From the NCBI RefSeq assembly GCF_011761265.1, contig NZ_JAAOZB010000001.1:1240001-1304000 (forward strand): 64,000 nt of DNA, given 5' to 3'. The translations under genes and the position numbers were made by a program. Source of the DNA: Microbacterium halimionae (GTDB lineage: Bacteria; Actinomycetota; Actinomycetes; Actinomycetales; Microbacteriaceae). Each line of letters opens with the position of its first letter. Positions within the stretch are counted from its first letter, which is position 1. This document shows, piece by piece, positions 17,138 through 25,400 of the stretch. The notes under the pieces are model-generated. The model made no database searches. It was not told where the DNA came from and worked only from the letters and a program-made list of their open reading frames with translations.

Positions 17138-18352
17138 ATGGCTGAGGCATACATCGTTGCGACCGCACGTTCACCGATCGGCCGGGCCGGCCGAGGCTCG
17201 CTCGTCGACATCCGGCCCGATGATCTGGCCACACGCATGGTCGAGGCCGCGCTCGCCGCGGTTCCCGGTCTCGACCCAGCGCGAATCGAAGACCTCATGC
17301 TCGGCTGCGGCCAGCCCGCAGGGGAGCAGGGGATGAATATCGCCCGGATCGTCGCCGTCCTGCTCGGGCTCGACGGTGTTCCCGGCACGACGGTCAACCG
17401 TTACTGCTCGTCTTCGCTGCAGACGACGCGCATGGCTTTCCACGCCATCAAGGCGGGGGAGGGCGACGCGTTCGTTTCGGCGGGCGTCGAATCTGTCTCG
17501 CGCTACGCCGCGGGGTACTCCGACATCGCGACCGCGTTCAACCCGCGCTTCGCGGATGCCGCGAGCATGACGGCTTCCCGGGCGGAGGTGGGCGCGCCGA
17601 TCTGGCGAGACCCTCGCACGCAGGGTGCGCTGCCCGATCCGTACATCGCCATGGGGCAGACCGCCGAGAACGTGGCGCAGCTGCGTGGCATCACGCGCGA
17701 AGAACAGGATGCCTTCGCGGCGCGCTCCCAGCAGCGCACCGAAGCCGCGATTGCCTCAGGCTTCTGGGCAAAGGACATCACCCCTGTGACGCTTGCAGAT
17801 GGCACTGTCGTTTCGGCCGACGACGGGCCTCGCGCCGGGACGACGGTCGAGAAGCTCGCCGAACTCACCCCGGTGTTTCGGCCGGACGGTACGATCACGG
17901 CAGGCAACGCATGCCCGCTCAACGACGGTGCGGCGGCCGTTGTCATCGTCTCGGATCGCATCGTGGACGAGCTCGGCCTGCAGCCACTCGCGCGGATCGT
18001 TTCGACGGGACTCGGCGGACTCTCGCCCGAGATCATGGGGCTCGGCCCGGTCGATGCCAGTCGTCGGGCTCTCCACCGTGCCGGTCTCGAGATCGACGAC
18101 ATCGACCTCGTCGAGATCAACGAGGCCTTCGCCGCGCAGGTGATTCCGTCTGCGCGAGAGCTGGGCATCGACGAGCAGCGCCTCAACGTGCACGGCGGCG
18201 CGATCGCGGTGGGACACCCCTTCGGAATGACGGGTGCTCGCATCACATCGACACTCATCAACGGCCTCACGGCGACCGGCGGTCGGTACGGCCTCGAGAC
18301 CATGTGTGTCGGCGGCGGTCAGGGCATGGCGATGATCCTCGAGCGCGTCTGA
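17138..18352 (+). CDS. Thiolase family protein (acetyl-CoA acyltransferase)
   Basis: A 404-residue thiolase that cleaves a 3-ketoacyl-CoA with CoA, or condenses two acyl-CoAs. All catalytic residues are visible: nucleophile Cys90 in NRYCSSSLQ, His360 in GGAIAVGHPFGMTGAR and Cys390 in MCVGGGQGMAM. The length fits degradative type I thiolases. ATG 17138 is preferred over the longer frame from 17081, which overlaps the upstream gene. With the upstream dehydrogenase and the MaoC/SDR pair on the other strand it completes a beta-oxidation set (dehydrogenase, hydratase, 3-hydroxyacyl dehydrogenase, thiolase). Confidence 0.93.
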   Translation: MAEAYIVATARSPIGRAGRGSLVDIRPDDLATRMVEAALAAVPGLDPARIEDLMLGCGQPAGEQGMNIARIVAVLLGLDGVPGTTVNRYCSSSLQTTRMAFHAIKAGEGDAFVSAGVESVSRYAAGYSDIATAFNPRFADAASMTASRAEVGAPIWRDPRTQGALPDPYIAMGQTAENVAQLRGITREEQDAFAARSQQRTEAAIASGFWAKDITPVTLADGTVVSADDGPRAGTTVEKLAELTPVFRPDGTITAGNACPLNDGAAAVVIVSDRIVDELGLQPLARIVSTGLGGLSPEIMGLGPVDASRRALHRAGLEIDDIDLVEINEAFAAQVIPSARELGIDEQRLNVHGGAIAVGHPFGMTGARITSTLINGLTATGGRYGLETMCVGGGQGMAMILERV

Positions 18353-18362
18353 CGTTCGGTGT

Positions 18363-18392
18363 GAAGGGGTCCCGCTCGCGCGGGGCCCCTTC
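18363..18392. terminator. Hairpin between convergent operons
   Basis: Arms of 13 nt at 18363-18375 and 18380-18392 with one G-U type mismatch and a TCGC loop, located between the thiolase (+) and the MaoC gene (-). There is no long T-tract, so termination strength is uncertain. Confidence 0.6.
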
Positions 18393-18425
18393 TCGCTGCG
18401 TTCGGAGCTGAGGCCGGCGCCCCTC

Positions 18426-18884
18426 TTATGGAGCCGGAGCGAACAGTGCGAGCGTCTCGGCGACCAGGGCGGGACGCTCCGACCCCTCGATCTCGACCGT
18501 GACGGTCAGGGCGGCACGCTCGCCCAACGCTGTCGTCTCGACCGCACGCAGCGTCACCGTGGCCCGCACCCGCGAGCCGCTCGTGACCGGCTGTAAGAAC
18601 CGCACTTTGTCGAGGCCGTAGTTCACCACCATCCCAACGGCGCCGACGGAGAGCAGGCCATCGGTCAGGCGCGGGACGAGAGAGAGGGTGAGGTATCCGT
18701 GCGCGATGGTGGCGCCGAAGGGGCCGGATGCCGCGCGTTCCGCGTCCAGGTGAATCCATTGCCAGTCTTCTGTGGCGTCGGCAAAAGCCTGGATCCGCTC
18801 CTGGTCGATGGCGAACCAATCACCCGTCGCGGATGCGCCGATCGCGTTGGAGAGCGCGGCGGGAGAGGCGACGACGATGTTCAT
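18426..18884 (-). CDS. MaoC family dehydratase
   Basis: A 152-residue single hot-dog R-specific enoyl-CoA hydratase. The hydratase 2 motif is present (DWQWIHLDAERA followed by GPFGATIAHGYLTLSL), carrying the Asp and His used to add water to an enoyl-CoA. Its start overlaps the stop of the upstream SDR as ATGA. It is last in the operon alcohol dehydrogenase-SDR-MaoC. It probably supplies the hydration step of the island's beta-oxidation; the (R)-stereochemistry expected of the family would need a matching dehydrogenase such as the neighbouring SDR. Confidence 0.9.
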   Translation of the reverse strand: MNIVVASPAALSNAIGASATGDWFAIDQERIQAFADATEDWQWIHLDAERAASGPFGATIAHGYLTLSLVPRLTDGLLSVGAVGMVVNYGLDKVRFLQPVTSGSRVRATVTLRAVETTALGERAALTVTVEIEGSERPALVAETLALFAPAP

Positions 18885-19630
18885 GCGCGCGGACCTCCCG
18901 CGACGTAGAGAACCTGACCCGAGACGAAGCCGGCGCCCTCGGAGCAGAAGAAGGATGCCGCAGCCGCGATGTCTTCGGGATCGCCCGCTCGCTGCACCGG
19001 GATCTCTTTTGTCGCGTGCTCGACGAAGTCGTCGAATTCGACGCCGATGCGGGCCGCGGTTGCGCGCGTCATGTCGGTGACGATGAATCCGGGCGCGATC
19101 GCGTTGGCCGTCACTCCGTAGCGGCCGAGCTCGATCGCGAGCGTCTTGGTGAGCCCCTGAAGGCCCGCCTTGGCTGCTGAGTAGTTTGCCTGTCCTCGGT
19201 TGCCCAGCGCTGAGGTGCTCGACAGGTTGACGATGCGGCCCCAACCCGCCGTGACCTGGTGGGCCTGGACGGCACGGCTCATGAGGAACGCTCCACGCAG
19301 GTGCACGCTCATCACCGCATCCCAGTCGTCCTCGGTCATCTTGAACAGGAGGTTGTCTCGCAAGATCCCGGCGTTGTTCACGAGGATTGTCGGTGCGCCG
19401 AGCTCTGTCTCGACGTGCGCCACGGCGGCGGTTACCGCGCAGGAGTCCGAGACATCGGCACCCACGGCGATCGCCCGGCCTCCGGCGGCGGTGATGTCGG
19501 CGACGGTCGCGGCGCATGAGCTTTCGTCGAGGTCGACGACGGCGACGGCGTATCCGTCTGCGGCAAGTCGCCGCGCGGTGGCGGCACCGATGCCACGCGC
19601 AGCGCCGGTAACGATAGCGGTACGAGTCAT
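18881..19630 (-). CDS. SDR family oxidoreductase, FabG-like (3-hydroxyacyl-CoA dehydrogenase type)
   Basis: A 249-residue classical SDR with TGAARGIG near residue 8, NNAG, the catalytic SSTSALGNRGQANYSAAKAG segment and the family C-terminus. It is close to FabG/HSD17B4-type 3-oxoacyl reductases, and the order SDR-MaoC mirrors the fused dehydrogenase-hydratase of multifunctional beta-oxidation proteins. ATG 19630 has AGGGA upstream and overlaps the alcohol dehydrogenase stop as ATGA. The likely reaction is NAD(P)-linked interconversion of 3-hydroxyacyl- and 3-ketoacyl-CoA. Confidence 0.88.
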   Translation of the reverse strand: MTRTAIVTGAARGIGAATARRLAADGYAVAVVDLDESSCAATVADITAAGGRAIAVGADVSDSCAVTAAVAHVETELGAPTILVNNAGILRDNLLFKMTEDDWDAVMSVHLRGAFLMSRAVQAHQVTAGWGRIVNLSSTSALGNRGQANYSAAKAGLQGLTKTLAIELGRYGVTANAIAPGFIVTDMTRATAARIGVEFDDFVEHATKEIPVQRAGDPEDIAAAASFFCSEGAGFVSGQVLYVAGGPRA

Positions 19631-20751
19631 GAGTGATTCCCTTCGAAGGTGATGAGTTGACGTAGTTCTTCGCCTGCGGCCAGACGGTCCATCGCCTCGG
19701 CGAGGTCGTCGAGACGGACGCGGGAGGAGACGAGGCGTTCCAGCGGAAGGCGGCCCTCGCGCCACAGGTCGACGTAGCGCGGGATATCTCTGCCGGGTAC
19801 CGCCGAGCCGAGGTAGCTGCCGATGATCGTGCGTGCCTGGGCGGTGAGGACCAGTGGTGACACGTTCGCGTAGGCATCGGGTCGGGGGAGCCCGACGGTC
19901 ACGGTGGTACCGCCCGGCGCTGTGACGGCCAGCGCCGTCTCGAACGCGCGAACGGCGCCGGCCGCTTCTATGACGACAGGAGCATGGATGCCGCGGGCCA
20001 GGGCCTCGGCGGGTGTGAGTGCGTCGACAGCGCCGAGCTCGCGGGCGAGTTCGAGCTTTGCCTCGACCGCGTCGATTCCGATCACGGGGTGCCCGAGGGC
20101 TGCGGCGACCAGCAGCGCCGCCATTCCCACGCCGCCGAGTCCGACGACGATCACATGCTCGCCCGGGGCCGGGCGTCCCGCGTTGATCACCGCGCCGCCT
20201 CCGGTCAGGACTGCGCAGCCGAGGAGGGCGGCGATCTCGGGGGGAACGTCGGGGTCAACGGCCACGACGCTCGATCGACTCACAACAGCATGAGACGCGA
20301 AGGCGCTCACCCCGAGATGGTGATGGACGGGTTCGGCGCCTTTTTCCCCGCGGTGGAGGCGGATACCGCCCCCGATCAGTGTGCCGGCGTTGTTCGCGGC
20401 CGTGCCGGGCTCGCACGGTAGACGCCCGTCCGATCGGCAGCCGGGGCAGTCGCCGCAGCGCGGCAGGAACGTCATGACCACGCGCCCACCGATCGGGGTG
20501 TCGGTCACGCCGTCGCCGACAGCTTCGACGATGCCGGCCGCTTCGTGCCCCAGCAGCATCGGAGTGGGCCTCACGCGATTGCCGTCGACCACGCTGAGAT
20601 CAGAGTGGCACACGCCGGCGGCTTCGATCCGCACGAGCACCTCGCCGGGTCCCGGCGGGTCGAGGATGAGGTCAGCGACCGTGAACGGGCGGGATATCGC
20701 GAACGGCGGGGTGTCGCCCGCGCGTTCGAGCACAGCACCTCTGATGCGCAT
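19627..20751 (-). CDS. Zinc-dependent alcohol dehydrogenase (class III-like MDR)
   Basis: A 374-residue medium-chain dehydrogenase with the full zinc equipment. Catalytic zinc ligands lie in GVCHSDLSVV and GHEAAGIVE; the structural zinc cysteines are in CGDCPGCRSDGRLPC; the Rossmann glycines are in VVGLGGVGMAALL. It resembles the group including NDMA/mycothiol-type and class III alcohol dehydrogenases, which oxidise alcohols or aldehyde adducts with NAD. ATG 20751 has AGAGGA upstream and lies 35 bp from island operator site 4. It is first in its operon. It may oxidise an alcohol precursor to the aldehyde that feeds the acid pathway (inference). Confidence 0.88.
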   Translation of the reverse strand: MRIRGAVLERAGDTPPFAISRPFTVADLILDPPGPGEVLVRIEAAGVCHSDLSVVDGNRVRPTPMLLGHEAAGIVEAVGDGVTDTPIGGRVVMTFLPRCGDCPGCRSDGRLPCEPGTAANNAGTLIGGGIRLHRGEKGAEPVHHHLGVSAFASHAVVSRSSVVAVDPDVPPEIAALLGCAVLTGGGAVINAGRPAPGEHVIVVGLGGVGMAALLVAAALGHPVIGIDAVEAKLELARELGAVDALTPAEALARGIHAPVVIEAAGAVRAFETALAVTAPGGTTVTVGLPRPDAYANVSPLVLTAQARTIIGSYLGSAVPGRDIPRYVDLWREGRLPLERLVSSRVRLDDLAEAMDRLAAGEELRQLITFEGNHS

Positions 20752-20785
20752 CGGATCCTCTCGTCGCCATCGACTACGAGCGAGC

Positions 20786-20803
20786 ATACCGACCGCCCGG
20801 TAT
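20786..20803 (-). promoter_or_regulatory. TetR-type operator, island site 4
   Basis: ATACCG-ACCGCC-CGGTAT, perfect 6-bp arms. On the minus strand the promoter reads -35 TGGACG (20812-20807), 18-bp spacer, -10 TATGCT (20788-20783), with the operator entering the first three bases of the -10. It controls the alcohol dehydrogenase-SDR-MaoC operon. Confidence 0.77.
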
Positions 20804-20863
20804 GTTCGTCCAGCCCCGGACCCCAGCGTGTTCGTGCACGCAAGAGGGCGTGGGCGGAATGGG

Positions 20864-22012
20864 CTACGTCTTCGAGGGCTTAGGCCGTGCCCAACGAGCG
20901 GGAAGACTGGGTCCATCCCACACCTGAATAATGCCCCACACCGTTGCGGTGATGGGCACGGCAAGCACGGCACCGACGATGCCACCGAGCGCCGTGCCCG
21001 CCGTCAATGCGATCAAGATGACAAAAGAGTGCAGCTTCATCGAGCGGCCCATGAGTACCGGCTGCAAGAAGTTGCTCTCCAACTGGTTCACCAGCACGAC
21101 AACGCCCACAACGAACAACGCGTTGACCCAGTCGTTCGCGACGAGAGCGACGAGAGCTGCGAGCGCGCCGGCGAGAGTTGCACCGACAATCGGAATGAAG
21201 GCGAGCAAGAACACGAGTACGGCCAGCGGCAATGCCAGTGGCACCTGCAGAATCAGAAGACCGATCAAGATACCGATCGCATCCACGAACGCAACGGATG
21301 CCGTACCGCGCACATAAGAGCCGAGCACTGTGACTGTCTTGTCGCCGATGCGCTGGGCGCGCTCCTCCCGCTTTCCGTGAAACGGACGCAGCAAGAACGC
21401 CCACATGCGAGGGCCATCCTTCAAGAAGAAGAACAGGATGACGATCAGCAAGACGAAGCCGGTGGCGAAGTTTGCGAGCGCGCTGACTCCGGCGATCGCG
21501 CCAGAACCGAACTGGGCGCTCGTGACGAAGTCCGTTGCCGTTTTGCCCCAGTCATTCAGCTGGCTCGATGTGGGTGCGAAAGGCAGCGTATTGATCCAGG
21601 CGACAAGTTCTTGAATTCCCGCCTGCGCCTGGGAGTAAAGGTCGTCCCACTGGTCCTCTACGGCCCACACTACAAGCCACGTCAACCCGCCGATCAGCAC
21701 GACGATCGTGATCAGCGTGATGGCGGTGGCGAGAAGCGAAGGTACGTTGTGCCGGCGCATCCATCCCATCACCGGCGCGAAGGCTGATGCGAAGATCAGC
21801 GCGAGCACGAGCGGAATCGTGACGAGCGTCAGCGACTGGATGGCGTAGATGATTCCGGCAGCGACCATCACGACGACAATCACTTGCACGGCGCGGATTG
21901 CGAGCTTGCCGAAGGTGTCTGACCAGAGCGAAAGCGGTGGCGTCTCGGTGCCGATTTCGACTTCAGGCGTCAAAGGTGATTTTGACGTGTGGTCGCGCCG
22001 GAAGAATCCCAT
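20864..22012 (-). CDS. AI-2E family transporter (PerM/YdiK-type permease)
   Basis: A 382-residue membrane protein with about seven to eight hydrophobic segments and the family pattern FFLKDGPRM in the middle, followed by GSYVRGTASVAFVDAIG and a conserved GAxLAG region (IPIVGATLAGALAAL). Family members export small molecules; AI-2 export in E. coli and Na+/H+ antiport in haloalkaliphiles have been reported, so substrate prediction is unsafe. The start at 22012 follows family alignment; no clear Shine-Dalgarno is seen and the frame stays open upstream. It stands alone between the island and the next acyl-CoA dehydrogenase. Confidence 0.87.
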   Translation of the reverse strand: MGFFRRDHTSKSPLTPEVEIGTETPPLSLWSDTFGKLAIRAVQVIVVVMVAAGIIYAIQSLTLVTIPLVLALIFASAFAPVMGWMRRHNVPSLLATAITLITIVVLIGGLTWLVVWAVEDQWDDLYSQAQAGIQELVAWINTLPFAPTSSQLNDWGKTATDFVTSAQFGSGAIAGVSALANFATGFVLLIVILFFFLKDGPRMWAFLLRPFHGKREERAQRIGDKTVTVLGSYVRGTASVAFVDAIGILIGLLILQVPLALPLAVLVFLLAFIPIVGATLAGALAALVALVANDWVNALFVVGVVVLVNQLESNFLQPVLMGRSMKLHSFVILIALTAGTALGGIVGAVLAVPITATVWGIIQVWDGPSLPARWARPKPSKT

Positions 22013-22082
22013 GAGAAGAAGGTAACTCGCACACGCGTCGCGGTGCGAGCCTTGCGCATGCATCGCGCGTGAGCTAGAGCGG

Positions 22083-23318
22083 TTAGGCGAATGCTCCCAC
22101 GCCGGTGATGTCCCGCCCGAGTAGGAGCGCCTGCACGCTCTCGGTGCCCTCGTACGTGTGGATCGACTCGATGTCTGCCATGTGACGAGCGATGCGGTGC
22201 TCAAGCAAAATTCCGTTGCCGCCGAGCAGATCCCTCGCCGTCGCGGCAACCCGTCTGGCGGTGCGAGTGTTGTGGTACTTCGCGAGCGACGCTTGCGTGG
22301 GACGAAGACCCCCGGATGCCTCCAGGTCAGCGAGCCGCCGACAGTACAACTGCATCGACGTTAGGTCGTCGAGCATCTGCGTGAGGCGCTCCTGCACCAT
22401 CTGAAAGGCGGCGAGAGGCTTGCCGAATTGAATTCGCTGCGTGGCATAGCTGAGGGCAACTTCGTAGCAGGCCGTCGCGTGGCCGAGCGCCGACCAGGCG
22501 ACGCCGGAGCGCGTGGCATAGAGAACCCGTGAGGCATCCTTGAAGCTCTTCGCTCCCGGCAGCACGGCGTCAGCGGGGAGCTGGACGTCAGTCAAGGTGA
22601 TGTGCGCCTGGTGGATGGCGCGCAGAGAAGTTTTGCCGAGGATCGGCTCGCCGTTGTAGCCCGGTGTTTCTTGGGGGACAAGAAAACACCGCACTGCACC
22701 GTGGTCATCCGAGCCTTTGGAATCGACCCGAGCCCAGACGAACGTGATGCCGCCCGAAGCACCGTTTCCGATCCACTTCTTGACCCCGTTGAGTGTCCAC
22801 GAGTCGTCGGGATTCCGCGTTGCAGTGCTCTCGAGTGAGACCGAATCTGAGCCGTGGTCGGGCTCGGTGAGCGCAAACGCTCCGAGCACCTCGCCACGTG
22901 ACAGCGCAGCGAGGTGTTGCGTCTTTTGTGCCGCGCTGCCGAAGAGGGCGAGTGTGCGGAGCGCGAGGCCGCCCTGCACCGCGACAATCGTGCCCATGGA
23001 GCCGTCGCCGCGCGATACTTCCATATTGACGAGTCCGGCGGCGAGAGGAGATAGCTCGGTGAGTCCCTCGTGCACGATGCCGTCGGCAAAGAGATCGAGT
23101 TCACCCAGGCGACGCGCGAACGCGACGTTGTATTCGGCGCGATCCCAGTACTCACCGATGACGGGAATGATCTCGTCGGCGAATGTCTTCGCACGATTCC
23201 ACGCGTCACGATCGGCACCATCGATGTCTGAGAACACCGCGTAGTAATCGGTGTCGAGCCGAGCGTCGACGTCGTAGCGTTCGACGCGCTGGCCGGGGTG
23301 AGGCGTGAAATTGCTCAT
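22083..23318 (-). CDS. Acyl-CoA dehydrogenase family protein (glutaryl-CoA dehydrogenase-like)
   Basis: A 411-residue acyl-CoA dehydrogenase with FALTEPDHGSDS, GVKKWIGNG and the catalytic base in HTYEGTESVQ (Glu390). It is a paralogue of the enzyme at 15883-17112, sharing the TEPDHGSD and WIGNG blocks and a C-terminus of the form GRxITGxxAF. ATG 23318 has GGAG six bases upstream. A TetR gene lies 87 bp upstream on the same strand, and an AACCG-N6-CGGTT palindrome sits in between. The substrate is unknown; short-chain or dicarboxylic acyl-CoA is likely for this subgroup. Confidence 0.88.
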   Translation of the reverse strand: MSNFTPHPGQRVERYDVDARLDTDYYAVFSDIDGADRDAWNRAKTFADEIIPVIGEYWDRAEYNVAFARRLGELDLFADGIVHEGLTELSPLAAGLVNMEVSRGDGSMGTIVAVQGGLALRTLALFGSAAQKTQHLAALSRGEVLGAFALTEPDHGSDSVSLESTATRNPDDSWTLNGVKKWIGNGASGGITFVWARVDSKGSDDHGAVRCFLVPQETPGYNGEPILGKTSLRAIHQAHITLTDVQLPADAVLPGAKSFKDASRVLYATRSGVAWSALGHATACYEVALSYATQRIQFGKPLAAFQMVQERLTQMLDDLTSMQLYCRRLADLEASGGLRPTQASLAKYHNTRTARRVAATARDLLGGNGILLEHRIARHMADIESIHTYEGTESVQALLLGRDITGVGAFA

Positions 23319-23358
23319 GATGCGCTCCGTTGCGAGTGGGATGTGTACCACTGTAGCG

Positions 23359-23374
23359 AACCGCAATGTCGGTT
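23359..23374 (-). promoter_or_regulatory. Probable TetR operator upstream of acyl-CoA dehydrogenase
   Basis: AACCG-CAATGT-CGGTT, perfect 5-bp arms with the same ACCG-N6-CGGT core spacing as the four island sites but different outer bases. A minus-strand -10-like TACAGT (23355-23350) lies next to it. It may bind the adjacent TetR protein, or weakly the island regulator. Confidence 0.55.
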
Positions 23375-23405
23375 TAGGTGAAACTCAGTGCCAAGCGTGA
23401 ATGCG

Positions 23406-24071
23406 TTAGTCGTCGAGTTTGGCGCGCAACTGGCGAGCGAGTTCTGCTTTGGGAATAGCGCGAGGGAAAACCGCGACGACGACATCGCGGGGGAGCGCAG
23501 CGGACTCTTCCAACCCAAATCGTTCACGGGTCGTGGTGAGTGCATCTCGGAGCTGAGAGGCTGAGGCATCCTCACCGCGTAAGAGCCGACGCAACACATG
23601 ATTGTGAACTGCGGTCACTGCTGCCGCAAAGCTCACAGCATCGAGTGGGTCGAGTCCCGGCAGCGCTCGCCGCAAGTACTCGTCGAAAAGACGCTCGTAC
23701 CTGAACACTGTCGTAATTTCACGGTCACGCAGCGATGGCACGCCTCGCACCACTGCGTATCGGCGGCGTGCAATTTCTGGCGCGGCAGCGAAATTCTCGA
23801 AGACCTCGAGGCACGCGTCGCACACGGCGAGCCACGGATTGTCGTGTGGAGAATCAAGAAACTCGCGTAACTGCGTGAGCAGTACCTCGTGATCGGCAAA
23901 GATCACGTCGTCTTTTCCGCCGAACTGTCGAAAAAATGTGGAGCGCGAAATTCCTGCTGACTGAGCAATCTGATCGACAGACGTTGCTTCGAAGCCCCGC
24001 TCTGCGAACAGCTCAAGGGCTGCGGCAACGACATCGGTGCGCGCGGGAGAAGACGGAAGGTTGTCGCTCAT
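23406..24071 (-). CDS. TetR family transcriptional regulator
   Basis: A 221-residue TetR regulator with the N-terminal helix-turn-helix ATSVDQIAQSAGISRSTFFR (about 29-48) followed by QFGGKDDVIFADHE. The C-domain is helical and of the length usual for the AcrR/FadR-like subgroup. It lies directly upstream of an acyl-CoA dehydrogenase on the same strand and is divergent from sucC. The palindrome at 23359-23374 is the best candidate target. Confidence 0.85.
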   Translation of the reverse strand: MSDNLPSSPARTDVVAAALELFAERGFEATSVDQIAQSAGISRSTFFRQFGGKDDVIFADHEVLLTQLREFLDSPHDNPWLAVCDACLEVFENFAAAPEIARRRYAVVRGVPSLRDREITTVFRYERLFDEYLRRALPGLDPLDAVSFAAAVTAVHNHVLRRLLRGEDASASQLRDALTTTRERFGLEESAALPRDVVVAVFPRAIPKAELARQLRAKLDD

Positions 24072-24147
24072 GACGACAGAAGCCTAGACCTGTGTGCTGT
24101 GTCAGGATGCGTCGAACTCCGGTAGTAGGCTGATTAACGGTCGAAAT

Positions 24148-24165
24148 TATCTCGACATCAAGACG
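24148..24165 (+). promoter_or_regulatory. Palindromic motif upstream of sucC, shared with icd
   Basis: TATCTCGACATCAAGACG, 15 of 18 bases identical to the reverse complement of the motif at 38990-39007 upstream of icd. It lies 42 bp before the sucC start. A common regulator of TCA-cycle genes is suggested; TamR-type MarR proteins of streptomycetes are a candidate family (from memory). Confidence 0.6.
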
Positions 24166-24207
24166 TTGAACGTCTCTCCATCCCGTTCGCCCAGCGAAGG
24201 ATTGCAC

Positions 24208-25371
24208 GTGGATCTGTACGAGTACCAGGCACGAGACCTTTTTGAAAAATACGAGGTGCCGGTTCTCCCCGGCATCATCGCCGACACCCCCGAGGACGTG
24301 AGGGCTGCCGCTGAGAAGATCGGTGGCGTCGTCGTCGTGAAGGCTCAGGTGAAAACCGGTGGCCGTGGAAAAGCCGGCGGCGTAAAGGTCGCCAAGAACC
24401 CCGATGAGGCATACGAGGCGGCCAAAGCCATCCTCGGCCTCGACATCAAAGGCCACATCGTCAAGCGCGTGATGGTCGCCGGTGGGGCACGCATCGAGAA
24501 AGAGTTCTACTTCTCGGTACTGCTTGACCGGGCCAACCGTTCCTACCTGTCGCTTGCGAGCGTCGAGGGTGGAATGGAAATCGAGCAGCTCGCGGTTGAG
24601 AAGCCCGAAGCGCTCGCGCGCATCGAGGTCGACCCGTTGGTCGGCATCGACGAAGCGAAAGCACTCGAGATCGCCAAAGCCGGCGGCTTCGACGACGAGC
24701 TCGCAGCGAAGGTTGCTCCCGTCTTCGTCAAGCTGTACGACGTGTACAAGGGCGAAGACGCCACCCTTGTTGAGGTAAACCCGCTCGTCCAGACCGTTGA
24801 AGGCGACATCATCGCCCTCGACGGCAAGGTATCGATCGATGAGAACGCCGGCTTCCGTCACCCCGAGCACGAAGCGCTCGAAGACAAGGATGCCGCCGAC
24901 CCCCTCGAGGCCAAGGCTAAAGAGCACGACCTCAACTACGTCAAGCTCGACGGCGAAGTTGGCATCATCGGTAACGGTGCTGGGCTCGTCATGTCGACCC
25001 TCGATGTCGTCGCCTACGCCGGCGAGGCTCACGGCGGCGTGAAGCCCGCGAACTTCCTCGACATCGGTGGCGGAGCATCGGCCGAGGTCATGGCTGCCGG
25101 CCTCGACGTCATTCTCGGTGACCCTCAGGTCAAGAGTGTTTTCGTCAACGTCTTCGGTGGAATCACTGCGTGTGACGCAGTGGCCAACGGCATCAAGGGC
25201 GCGCTCGAAACGCTCGGGGATGCAGCATCCAAGCCCCTTATCGTGCGCCTCGACGGAAACCGCGTCGACGAAGGCCGCGCGATTCTGCGCGACTACAACC
25301 ACCCGCTCGTGACGCTCGCCGACACGATGGACTCGGGAGCCGACAAGGCCGCCGAGCTCGCCGCCGTCTGA
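24208..25371 (+). CDS. sucC: Succinyl-CoA synthetase (ADP-forming) beta subunit
   Basis: A 387-residue ATP-grasp subunit of succinyl-CoA ligase, the TCA-cycle step succinyl-CoA + ADP + Pi to succinate + ATP. It opens with the family start [20 protein letters not shown], carries [12 protein letters not shown] in the nucleotide-binding lobe and ends with the CoA-ligase half containing GGGAS and [13 protein letters not shown] 24208 is chosen because homology begins exactly there and GAAGG lies 7 nt upstream. sucD follows 29 bp later. The upstream palindrome shared with icd suggests coordinated control of TCA genes. Confidence 0.97.
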   Translation: MDLYEYQARDLFEKYEVPVLPGIIADTPEDVRAAAEKIGGVVVVKAQVKTGGRGKAGGVKVAKNPDEAYEAAKAILGLDIKGHIVKRVMVAGGARIEKEFYFSVLLDRANRSYLSLASVEGGMEIEQLAVEKPEALARIEVDPLVGIDEAKALEIAKAGGFDDELAAKVAPVFVKLYDVYKGEDATLVEVNPLVQTVEGDIIALDGKVSIDENAGFRHPEHEALEDKDAADPLEAKAKEHDLNYVKLDGEVGIIGNGAGLVMSTLDVVAYAGEAHGGVKPANFLDIGGGASAEVMAAGLDVILGDPQVKSVFVNVFGGITACDAVANGIKGALETLGDAASKPLIVRLDGNRVDEGRAILRDYNHPLVTLADTMDSGADKAAELAAV

Positions 25372-25400
25372 TCGCCGCACCCGGATAAGGAACAGTAGAA

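Noticed and set aside
15796..17397. 533-codon minus-strand open frame opposite the acyl-CoA dehydrogenase
   Set aside because: It mirrors a conserved gene with all catalytic residues and shows no protein family pattern.
20381..21787. 468-codon plus-strand open frame opposite the alcohol dehydrogenase and AI-2E permease genes
   Set aside because: It spans the operator and two unrelated genes and encodes Arg/His/Asp-rich sequence only.
24013..25380. 455-codon minus-strand open frame opposite sucC
   Set aside because: sucC is certain on the plus strand. The antisense protein is low complexity (Val/Asp/His-rich) and has no promoter or ribosome-binding site.
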